Of a DNA stretch of 64,000 nt, positions 39,250 to 51,200 are shown piece after piece. Both the position numbers and the translations under genes were made by a program. The stretch is from contig NW_004955404.1 of the NCBI RefSeq assembly GCF_000276665.1, positions 30,071,292 to 30,135,291 of the forward strand, in the 5' to 3' direction. Numbering within the stretch: position 1 is the first letter of the stretch; every line of letters begins with the position of its first letter. This DNA comes from Chinchilla lanigera (Eukaryota > Chordata > Mammalia > Rodentia > Chinchillidae). The notes below the pieces were generated by a model that was not told where the DNA came from, made no database searches, and was given only the letters and a program-made list of their open reading frames with translations.

Positions 39250-42200
39250 TGTGTGTGTATGAGTACCAGGAATCAAACTCAGGACCTCATGCTTGCCAGG
39301 CAGGTGCTACACCGCTGAGCTATCTCCCCAGCCCCTTGATGTGATTTCAAAGTTCATGTCTTTATGTTCAGTATTCCTCAGTTTAGTGGAAAAGGATAAA
39401 TATAGTTACAAAAGGATAAAGTGAATATCACAGTAAAAATCTTATTACTATAGCTAGAATTAATGAATATACATACAAATATGAATACTTGTAACCTTGA
39501 TGATTGAATGAGGATAAACCCTATAACATGTTTTGAAGGTAAATGAATTAGTCTGAGAAAGTATACTGGGGAATGTTGATTTTAAATTAGAATTCTAGTG
39601 ATTTGGAAACTGCTAGAATGTTTCATACATCTTGGAAAATACAAGTAAAAAAGCAAAAGATCCAATTATATTGAAATTTTTCAACACAGTGAGTGGAGTT
39701 TAGTGAAAGAGAAAGTATATCAAGGAATGCTACTGATACTTAAGCAGCAGTGTTCTATGATGTCCATACCTGAATCCTTGTAGCAGCAACTTGGGTCTCT
39801 GATAAGCTTCTTGCATTTATACAAATCACTTCCAGTTTGGGCTGACAGGTGTTCTCATATAGAAAGCATGTTGATACTCTTGAAATAGGGGCATTAATGA
39901 TTTGGAGTAGAAATGAAGGGAAAGTCTTGTTTTGTGGTCTGTCTTAACAGTATCACTGAGATAACTGGTAAAATTAGCAAGCATTTCTTCCATTATGTAA
40001 CTAATTTCAGTCTTTTGAAACACCTATTATTACTGGTAGCTTTAGCTTTACCATCTGCCAATTTTCCTGGTTTGTGCATTCATAACTTGTTTGTACTCTT
40101 CATGTGTTTATTTAATACAGCACTAACCTCATTTCATTCTTCAATGTTGTTTTCTTAAACAATGAGATAAATAAGCAGTTAAAATAATACTATAATAATT
40201 TATATGTATGCCATGTAACTTTTAGCTCTATGCTAATCCAGCAGAGTGAAATAATTTTTTTTTTATTTTGCATGAGCATTTGATGATGATTTTCTCTGTG
40301 GTAATTACTAATTTGTTTGGTGCCTTTTATGCCATGAAAAAATAACAACGTAGAAGTGCAGTTTGGTGCTGATCAGTTTAGTTAGGTTTCTAGTATATTT
40401 TAATTTTCTGATTTGTCTTGACAGAATTTTTCTGCCTTTGATACAGAATTTGAGAAACATTATTTAAATGATTGTGTTTATACATGTCTGGGTGTCGTGC
40501 CATTAATCTATGAAATTATATAAAATCTAATTTATATATAAATAAGTGAGAAGTTTACTTCAGAGAAATTAGTATTTGCATATATGTGCATGTCATCAGA
40601 TTAAAGTATACCTAAATTTTCAAAAGAAAATTACTCAAATACATTAAACTCTGCCTTTTCATTTGGTGAATTTTTAATACTTGATAAGTGGACAGAGAGT
40701 TTTCTACAGCTATGGAAACTGAAGCAAAAAAATGCCAAATTTGAATTCACATGTAATTAACATAAACAGAATTGATTATGTTGGCAATTTAATACCATGG
40801 TTAATAGTTACATCACTTTCAAGTATCACTGTGCATGTTATTGACTTAGAAAACACCTAAGTTTGCATACTGAAATTAAAGAGAGGTATAAGCTTTACTG
40901 TCCTTAGGTCACCACATTGCTTCTTTACCTCAATTCATATGCATTAACAAATGCTTTTCATGTTGCTTTTAATTCTAGAATAATTTATGCTCAAAGTAGA
41001 AAGTGTTTTTAAAAATCGTGATATTGTTTTATGTCAAAAGGTCTGCACCACTATTCTCTGTGAGGAACAGCATCATTGAGCACATACTCTAAAAATTCTT
41101 ATGTACCTGGATGAACCTGTAAGGAGATTAACCCCCACCAAAAAACAGCGTTTCGTGCTTTTTGCAGTATACTTTCAATTTACCTAAAGAGACAGGACCC
41201 TATCTGCTTTCTGTTTTAAAATGAGAGAAGAGGATTGGTATTGGTTTCAGTTTTATATTTATTTGTAGGCATATTAACTAGAAACTTATTTTTTGATTTA
41301 TATGTTTTGTATTTATATGTATGCATATATTGGTTCATATCTATATTCTTCCATATACACATATACATAAGCAAAATAAAGAAGTAGAACATAGTAACTA
41401 TATTCTTGCCTAAAATGGGATTGAATTGTTCAGTACTTCTGATGTTCCTTTCATATTAAATCTTACATGATGATAGTTTTAATATTTTGCATATTTTTTT
41501 GTCCAAAATAACACTTATTGCATTAAAATTGTGCAGTTGCTGCTCACTAAAGATTTTAATCTCAGATCAGAAAAATACAGATTGATAGCACAGTACAACT
41601 ATAAGAATGTGTATCAGGGCTGGGGATTTAGCTCAAAGGCAAAGCGCCTGCCTGGCAAGCAAGAGGTTGTGAGTTCAGTTCCCAGTACCAGAGAAAAACC
41701 AAAAAAAAAAAAAAAAAAAAAGATGTGTATCATTTAAATTGTTAATAAGACATTTTGTGATTTTTTTTTTTCTGGGAACACCTTTGTTTAGAATTGATTT
41801 TTCTTTTACAAAATATTTTTAGACTTCAACATAGATGTCCTCAGTGCTCCATGCATTTTCTTATCTTATAGATGGGGGAAAATAGACCTGTCTTGATAAA
41901 AAAGTATATAGTGTTTCATTCTTTATGTTTTGCTTATACCTTTCAGAAACATTTCCAAGTGAATTTTTTTTTTCTATTTATAGAAGGGAGGAAAATTGAA
42001 AAGTTACTCAGGCTTTTTGTGCGATGTTTTTTTGTATGTTAAAGCAGATAAGTAGTTCATGTATAATACATGCCATTACACTTTATAATAGTTGCATTTT
42101 CTGTACAATATTCATCATTTATTCTTTCTAAAATAGCAGACTGTTTTCTGTCATAAAATAAATCTGGCTTGCTTTAGAATACATACATCCTTACTGAAGG

Positions 42201-45200
42201 AGTTTTAAGGTTTCCTTTTTGAATTGACGTTGTATGTATTAAGACAATGTCTGGCTCTTAATTTTAGTAAATGGCATGACACACTATATCCTTGGACAGC
42301 TTTTGACAAAAGCTTATTTTTCAGAATTTCGTTGGTGTTTGTTTACTCAGGTGGCTTCGGTCTCCCATTTAGTAAAATAATATTTTCGTGTTGGTGCTAG
42401 AGTACAGAAAAATGTTGTTACTATGAACGCATCTTCTGCAGATGATATCCTGTTCCCATTCTTTGTTGATATTTTTCTTTCTTAAACTTTGTCACTCAGA
42501 ATATCTTTAATGCTAGCCAAGGAGTCAGGGATTTGGACGTATTTTCATGGACTTCCAAAGCTTTTTTCCCCCAGGTGAGTTAATTGTAAGGAGCAAACAT
42601 ACATTACTCAGGTATTTCAGCATGTACAACAAATTTTACATTCTATTTTTGAAGCTTTTGCTTGGGATTAATAAAATATTTTTTCCAAAAAGAAATTTAT
42701 ATGAAGTGCTACAATTGAGTTTTCCTTCTATTTTTGCCAGAGAATATATATTAGTTTAAGTAAATGTTTTACATGACTTCAGTGTTGCTATATTTAGTTT
42801 TATGACTAGCTTCTCCAGTAATTACATCTGAGTTTAGCTTTTTCAGAGCTAATTCATTTTGATGCTAGTGTTACAGATCTTCTAGGGTTTTTTACTGCCT
42901 ACTCTTTCACAATGCCTTTTTGAATATTTATCTGAGAATGGGATGGAGGTGGAAGGAGAAAAAATAATACTGAAATTTACCAATTTGGTATACTGATGCC
43001 CAGGTCTCATGTTTCTGTATTGAATAAAACTATATTTTAGGATTGCTTGAGAGAAACAGGAGGGTCAGGGATGTAGCTCAGCGGCACAGCGCCTGCCTGG
43101 CAAGCGCATTGTCCTGAGATGGATTCCCAGTACCAAACAAAGAAACAAAAAAAACAACTGGAATAGTTGTATGATTTTATGTCTATCAGCTGTTTTTATA
43201 CTGTTTAATAGAACAGTATATATTTTTATAACAGAAAATGAACTATTTATGTAACATCATTAATTTTTCAGTATATTACTAACTACTTTAATAAAGTTCT
43301 CATATTGTGCCTTTCAATGAATAGTTTGTAATCATTTAGTTTTGCCAAAATTTATCTCTCAGTGTTACCCTAAATGACCACAACTTAGATTTGTTAAAAC
43401 TAAATGCTCTAGGAATATCATTAAATGCCCATAAAGTTGTTTAGTTAAATTTATTTATATTTACTGTTATTTTTTATGTCACCATGTTATTTTGAAAACC
43501 CGTTGTAAATAGTACTAAACTTGCCTTTTTAACCATGAAATGGCATGATATGATTACTGAAGTTGACCATTCACAAATAGAAATTTTTAAATGTTTACTA
43601 AAAACATTGTGAGCATATTAGCAATATTTTAAAGTTTAGATCTTACATTCAACTTTTATTTTGGTTTCTGTGTATTCATATAATTGTGTATTCATACAGA
43701 TTTTTACAAATATACATACATGAGCATATGAAATGCATATTTTAAATTTATTTTTAGTTATAAATCTAGTCTGATTTTCAGGTTACTAAAATTCTCACTT
43801 TAATAAATTGCCAATATAAAGAACATTGGTTCATATGTTATAGTAATTAAAGTATACATTGCCTATAGTAAATATTTATATAGGTAAAAATGTAATTATA
43901 TATTAACCAAATTGAGATTTACAAAATATCATGTGAAGGTTAATAATAGGTTTTAAAATTTTCCTTGACTAACCATATGTTGAATTAACAAAGCACATAA
44001 GAATTACTGAATCCAATTGTTTTTTTCCTATCTTGGAGATTGAACCCCAGACCTTTCTTATTTTTTATATCCCTAGCCTTTTTTTATTTTGAGACTGGGC
44101 CTTGTTAAGTTGCAAAATTACTCAGGCTGGGCTCGAACTTGTCATTTTTCTGCCTCAGCCTCCTAGAGTGCTGGGGTTACAGATGTGTGCCACTATGCCC
44201 AGTTGAATCTGCATATTTTTAGCCTCAGAATTGTATTTTTAATATATTACTATATATATATATGTATGTGTGTGTATATATATTTTTATACATATATGTG
44301 TTACTATGAGGCTACTTTAAAGGTTAGATATTCAGTGAAATTTTACCTTGTGTTTTTTCATAACATTAAATATTAATTTTAAAATACTAATTTTTATGAC
44401 TGTTCCATTATGGTTTTCTTTTATTCTACTTGAATATATTTCTCAAAGTCCTTATTACTGTATTGAAAACTGCAGTTTAAAATGTGTTTAAAGGTTTAAT
44501 AATGACAGTGAAAGAATACTCAATGTAGAATATGTATTTAAATTTAGTAGGGAAAAACAAAGTACATCATGGTTGAATTTTTGCAAGGAAACAATTCATC
44601 ACAACATTCAGATTCAACAAAAAATATAGAACAAGAAGATTTTAGAAGTGACTCTTTTCAATAATATAAGTTCATTTGAATATTACTTACTTAAAAATGC
44701 ATTTTTGGTGCTAAACTCTCCTCTACAAAACTGTTTATTTTCTCTCTACAAAACTCTGTTTATTTTCTCTGTTTATTTTCTCTCTACAAAACTGTTTATT
44801 TTCTTATTAATGTTTCACTGTATGTGGCCTAGCAAATATAAAAATACATTTCCATATTTAGTATATTAAGAAAGTGTGAGTTGTTAAAATCTTGTAAACA
44901 TTCTTATTTTATGCATGTTTTTATCATCATCTCTGCTCATAGACAAGTCTCTAGAGTCTTCCTATCCATCTTTTATTTATAATTATTTCAAAGGGAGAAG
45001 AAACTAATATTTAAATATTTTGTGCATATCAACTTACAATAATGTAAAAATGACTCAGAACTATTCAATTGTGGTTCATACAGTAAATTACTTTTATTCT
45101 TTTAAATATTACACAAAGACAAAAAGGAAAATCAAGGACTGCAGTACTGTATTTCTCAGATGGTGATGAGTAAAAGCCAGAGATTTCATGCCTGTTCTAC

Positions 45201-48200
45201 TATATTTTCTCCACTTCAGATTTATTTTGGATCATTCATGGTTGAAAAACTGAAAGATTATTTCACAGTGGTATTGACTAATACTTCACTTGTCTTTAGA
45301 CACATATTCTTTTAACTGTCATTATTGTAGACTTATTATGAAAGCTATTAATAGGAGGATTTTTCAAGTGATAATAGTTTGTATTTTGTTCATTTTTTTC
45401 CTATTCAAATTTTCAGGAACCTAAAACTAATACTGATGACTTTTTCAAAGACATAAACTGCTGCACACAGGAAGCAACAATGCAAGAACAAGATATGCCA
45501 TTCTTCCGAGGAGGGCCAGGCATGTACAAGGTAGTGAAGACGGGACCTTCAGGTCACAACATCAGAAGCTGCCCTAACCTTAGAGGTATCCCAATTGGAA
45601 TGTTAGTTCTGGGAAACAAAGTCAAAGCAGTAGGAGAGGTATGGATTCTTGTAGCTTCCTGACTTCTAAGATATTAGTTTTTATTAACATAATATAACCC
45701 AAGTATCTCTTCCTTCCAAAGGTTGTCATTTCCATCCAGGTTTTTAAATGTTAACATTCTTGATCTTTACTTGTATTGCAAATACTAACATAATTTTTCT
45801 GTGCTTCTCTTCTAATACTTTTATTTTCATAAGTATATTGTGAAAACTATATTAACAAATGATTTGTATTGTATATATAAATGTGTGGTATTTGCATGTT
45901 TATTTTTGCTGTTACAAATGTACTACATTGTTACACATTACCAGCACTAAAAATGTTTTGTGTGAATTGGTTTGAGATGTTCTTGTATCCAAAAGGTTTC
46001 ATTTCATTGTTCCCCTTCACAATCCTCACTGAAGTCCTGAGCAAATAAAATTATTCTTTAGGCCACAGTGGCATTTGCCTCGGCTGATAAGCTTAAAGAT
46101 GTAGTGTGTCATGCTATTTCTCAGTGTCAGGGTTATTTTCAAAATAAACTATACTGTCAACCTAAATACCAAGTGTGCTGTGTTAGGACATTTCAGATCC
46201 AAAAAAATGAGCCTCATGTTTTGGGTAACACTTCGAATTATTTACCTTTTTAAAAAATACTATTTTAACCGAAGGTTTAAATAAGCCTTATTGATTTCTG
46301 TTTTACCTCAGTCTGTGGTCTTAATTTCAGAAACTAATCTCGTAGTAGAAAAGTTTTGGAATGATTATACTATTCAGAAACACTTAAAACTTTTTACTGC
46401 TTTTCAGCCTGAGTGCCCTGAAAGAATCAAGCCAATCAATCATGCTTTTTGTTATGTACCAGGTAACCAATTCTGAAGGTACATGGGTGCAGCTGGATAA
46501 GAACAGCATGGTAGAGTTCTGTGAGAGTGATGAAGGAGAGGCATGGTCCTTAGCTAGAGACAGAGGCGGAAACCAGTACCTCCGGCATGAAGATGGCAAG
46601 TTGGCTTAAATTTGTGATTTACTTTAATTAATCTTTGAAATACATAAGTTTAATGTTTGTTGTATTACTTTTGTGTTAGAGATGGTTTGTGTGTTTATTT
46701 TTTAAGTAAAAGTAAATCTAAGGGCTTAAAAATCTTACATCTATCAAAATTAGTTTGTAAAATAGCATGAGTACTAGATGAATGCCCATGAAAAAGTAAA
46801 AAGAAAATTGGAAACATAGGACTCCATCTTTATGAAAACATGCTTTTTATTTCTTTGACATGAATTTGTATGCCTCATTCTTCTGTATAAGTCTAGTACT
46901 GTATAAGTCTAGTACTGACCATTTCTACCACAAATTGAGCTTCAGTTTTCAATTCACCAATGGCAGTATTTCTCCCAGGCAGCATCATTTGATTGAATTT
47001 TGTCTCAGGGACTGGGCATTGAATAAATGCATAGTATCTTTTTGGTCTTTCCTATTTTGACTTTGAGCTTGCACTTGTTTTTTTCAACATTGGTCTAACT
47101 TAGTAAGATTTTTCTTTTTGTCCTTCTCTCTTTATTCTCCTGGTGGCAAAAATGTATTTTTCATACACCAGACAATGCCCTTACTTGTGTGAAGCTTTGA
47201 ACCAAGTGCCAGTGTCAAGAATTCCCACTGTGTTCCTAAAGAACTGTGTTCAGCAGGAGAACAAAACTGATTGTATTATATTGAAATTCATGTATTTCTC
47301 TATAACCAGATTGTGAGTCCCTTGTGGACAGGCACAGGGTTTTTATCTTTGTATTCCTAGTTTTTCAACAGCTTGACACAAACTATCTAGTTACTTAAAA
47401 ATTTTTATAAATATACAAGTTGAATTGTGGAAATAATATGATTTCATCCAGGCATGGTGGCATACATCTGTAATGCCAGCATTTGGAGGCTGAGGCAGGA
47501 AGATTGCTTTGAGTTCAAGGCCAGCCTGGGCTACATCGTGAGTACAATGCCAGCCTGAGCTATGGAGGGAGACCCTGTCTCATCCTCCCCCCAAAAAATA
47601 TGATTTCAAATAAATCCTGTACATAAAGAAAGCATAGATTTTTTTTTTAACCAAATCCCATATTTATAGGATAAGGTCAGATAAATAAGAAAACATTATT
47701 TATCTGAAGTTAATAAACTTATACAATCATTTTATCCCAGAGGTAATATGTGATAAATATAAATATAAATATATTCAAAATTTTTCATGAATGACAGAGG
47801 ACTTAGAGTTATATTAGCTCCCTTTTTTCTATATAGCAAGTCTTTATGATAATATATAATATAATCTACTTATAGGTAAGGAAAGTAAGCTCTTGACTTT
47901 AAAGTGACTTTCTTGTATTATATGTGACAGATATAAGCCTTTAGCTGGAATCATCTTTGGTATCTTAAATTATATACTCATTACACCATGGTGTATACTT
48001 AACACACTCTGAAAATGTAATTTATCATCTTATTTTTTACCAAATAAACATTTTTTAGGTAAGATGATATAGTTGTAAATTAATATAGTGAGATAAAACT
48101 ATTGGCCTTCATATTTTGAAAAAGAAAATGCCTCTGTTTTATATAAATGAGGCATTTACAAAATGTTCTCATTTACTATTTACTTAGTATATATCACTAC

Positions 48201-51200
48201 ATTTACTATAAATTTTAAGCATTCTTTTATATAGGAATATTCAGATATAAATGAAAATACCTAATCATGCAGCTTTATAAAGGTTTGATATGAAGACTGA
48301 GAAAATTACACGTAAAATTACCATAGGGTAAATTTAGGTATTGGCAAAATGTAAAATACTTTCTATAGTAAGGAGCTGGAAATTTTGTTCTCACAGGCTT
48401 AGAAGGTAGGAGATTCTTTTAAGATAAAATGATCCTTAAATTAGAATAGTTTCTTGTGAGACATACATTGAACTTTAACAGAAACTTCAAATTTTAAGTT
48501 CCTTTTGTAATCCCTTCATTGTTACTGTTTGGATAGATATCTAAATAGAGAGAGACACACATATTTGGTCATAGGTCTTACTATTTTAACATAAATCCTG
48601 AGGTGCTAGAAAGAAGTGGTATGATGTTAGCACCTTAAAATCACTTGAGTAGTTGATGTGATATACAAATAGTCTGCTTATTGATTTAAGTATGTGTTTC
48701 TTATTTCTCATAAATATGTTACAGTAAATGTGTTTCCTATTTTCTTTATTTTTTATAAGTGTTTCTTATAAAAATAAGAGGATTTGGTAGTACGGTAATT
48801 TATATGAAGTATTGATAGTAAAACAAAAGCTTTCCTCAGGTAAATTCCTTTTTGACTTTTAATGTCAGTAGATAAAGCTTAGTGGGAAAAATTTTTATAA
48901 TGATAAAAACATTTAGATGCTAGACCATTCTGAATCTAGAGGGGCAGGGCAATACAGTCTTTTCCACTTAGAGTACTGTTCCTGGATGTTTTTCAGAAGA
49001 TGTGTTCCACTGCTGAAATACCTCATACTGAAGAATATTGCCTAAGGGTTATTTGTAAAAGTCTTTAAATGCTGATAAAGGGTAGACTACACAGAACCAC
49101 TGGTATGGTAGAATTCCTTTACAGGTAGAAAGAAACATTTACCACATTCTTCTAGCTCCATTTTCTGTTTAAAGAGTAACTTTTTAAAACGACATATAAA
49201 ACATTTATTTTAATGTTAGTTTAATGCAATAAGTCTTTTTGGTTTTACTACTTTTTATTTGACAGATTTTATGTTGCCCTTTTTAGCTTGCAGTAACATG
49301 CCTATTTAACTGTTACACTACGTTAGTGTTTTTAGTGTTATATCAGACAGAAGGTTAGGGATTAACTGACCTATTAGAGTCTGCATTGGCCATTGGTAAA
49401 CTGGATCAAATACTTACCATTTCTTTCTTGAATTAATTCTGAATATTTCTTGACTTCAGGATATGTTGATAGACCAATTAAGTGACCTGGTTTATCATCC
49501 TTTAGGAAAAGTATATGTAATAAGTAAAAATAACTTAAAAGTTAAATTTTCTATAATTTTCACATTTATAATTTAATCAGTAATGGATACTTATATATTT
49601 TGAAGATACACAAAGTCACTTTCATTTTTGTTTTATAAGATATCCAATTTTCTTTTGGAAATATCCTGTATAAATTGCTTATAGTTCTAAGACTCAGTTG
49701 TCCAGAAGTATTAGTATGCATTCAATGATATATCTTACCACAAAGAAAGTAAATTGGCTCCCTACAAGCATATATACCATTTCTGCATTTCACCATGTAT
49801 TTAGAAATGAAAATAAAGATTTGACATGTACTTTGCCACTGTTAAGCTGACCTCATTGGGATTTAGACTCATCAAATCAAAATGTGGTTACTTCTGAATC
49901 TAACAATTATAAAATCTTGTTTAGTTTTCTCTCTTTGTTATATAAATAGGGAACAACACATAAGAAACTAATGTTATAGCTATGGCTTTTATTATAGAAC
50001 AAGTTCTTCTGGATCAAAATTCTCAAACTCCTCCTCCAAGCCCTTTCTCAGTGCAAACGTTTAATAAAGGGGCAAGTTGCAGTGCCCAGGGATTTGATTA
50101 TGGCCTTGGAAATAATAAAGGTAAGTGTTTGAGAATAAGTGTTTGACTTATCTAACCTTGAGTATGTTTTGTTACTTTTACCTATTTATTCTTAATTGCC
50201 CACAAATCTTTATTAAATTTAAATTTGATATTAGGAAACTAGCACTCAAATGTTTAGAGAGGTATTCTTTTTTACAGTATTGTTTTTACAATTAGCTTTA
50301 TTTTATGGGGGTTCTTTTTTTTCTGTGTTAAGGGCATTTTGAACTTATGTCCTAAAAGTTCTGTTATTACACCTATTATTTTTATCATACGTCTGTTATT
50401 AAGAGAATCATGCTAATGAGCAACAAAGAACTTTCTTAAATGATCCAGTTAAAACCAAAACACTACTTTTCAGTAAGATTTTAAAGTAATTTTACATCTA
50501 AGCTTTATTAAATATATGTTATTTAGAATATCTAATCTGATTAACATAGGTAATTTTGAATTATATGAAGTGTTATGTTAGAGTTTGATATATATATATA
50601 ATGAAAACAGAAAGTTGTAAAAAGAAAAACAGAAACCCTAAGCTATTTGAATATAAAATATATATAGCTGTTTTGGATACATTAAAGAGAACAGCATCAT
50701 GAACAGTTTGAACAATTATTTTTGAAATCTGTTTTTGAAATTTATCTAAAATTACATAGGTAAATTCAGACACATTCTTGTTCTTTTCTATGAATGTGAT
50801 CCTGACTCCTTCAAAATTGGCCATACTGTCAGCAGTAAACACATAGCTCAATCATGGTTAGCAGGGAGAAAAGGTGGCCCATAACAAAATAATTCTAATT
50901 TAAAATTTTGTTTAAAGTAATTCACAGGACTTGGTTTGAATTAACAAACAAAATATGATCATGCCTGACTTGCAGAGAAATTGAAATTATTAAATACTCA
51001 AGAAATTACAAAATTGCATTAATGTATAAGAAACATTCAGCATGACGTAGAACTGCTTTCTGTTGGGTATTTTCATTATTTCATAAACTGTTTTTATGAA
51101 GGAAACTTAGCCACAAGATTTCGTATTGGCTCTCTTGATTTAGTCTGCCCTACAGGATTGGGAATTACCTGTTTGCTTGCTTCTAATGGCTCTGATTTCC

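Larger units (their letters stand above)
34422..45416 (+). other. Intron 15 of the window (11.0 kb, the longest)
   Basis: GTAAGT...AATTTTCAG. Recognised contents: poly-T (37620-37642), L2 antisense (38367-38720), MIR plus GT repeat plus ID (39005-39336), IDs at 41616-41721 and 43061-43156, an ID-B1 dimer (44019-44206) and a minisatellite (44720-44804). 34.5-37.4, 39.4-41.6 and 41.8-43.0 kb show no confident repeat. Confidence 0.75.
46596..49997 (+). other. Intron 17 of the window (GC-AG type)
   Basis: GCAAGT...TATTATAG, 3,402 bp. Contains a 16-bp tandem duplication (46885-46916), a sense L2 end (47295-47420) and a B1 (47449-47598). 47.6-49.99 kb has no recognisable repeat. Confidence 0.8.

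Noticed and set aside
46062..46224. Open segment bounded by TTATTCTTTAG and GTAACA that looks like an extra exon in intron 16.
   Set aside because: It is 163 bp, entering phase 0 and leaving phase 1, so inclusion would frameshift exon 17. It has no remembered counterpart in MYCBP2. It could only be a poison exon, for which there is no evidence here.
50573..50851. 92-codon minus-strand open frame in intron 18.
   Set aside because: AT-rich with no family resemblance and no supporting context; such lengths recur by chance in this window.
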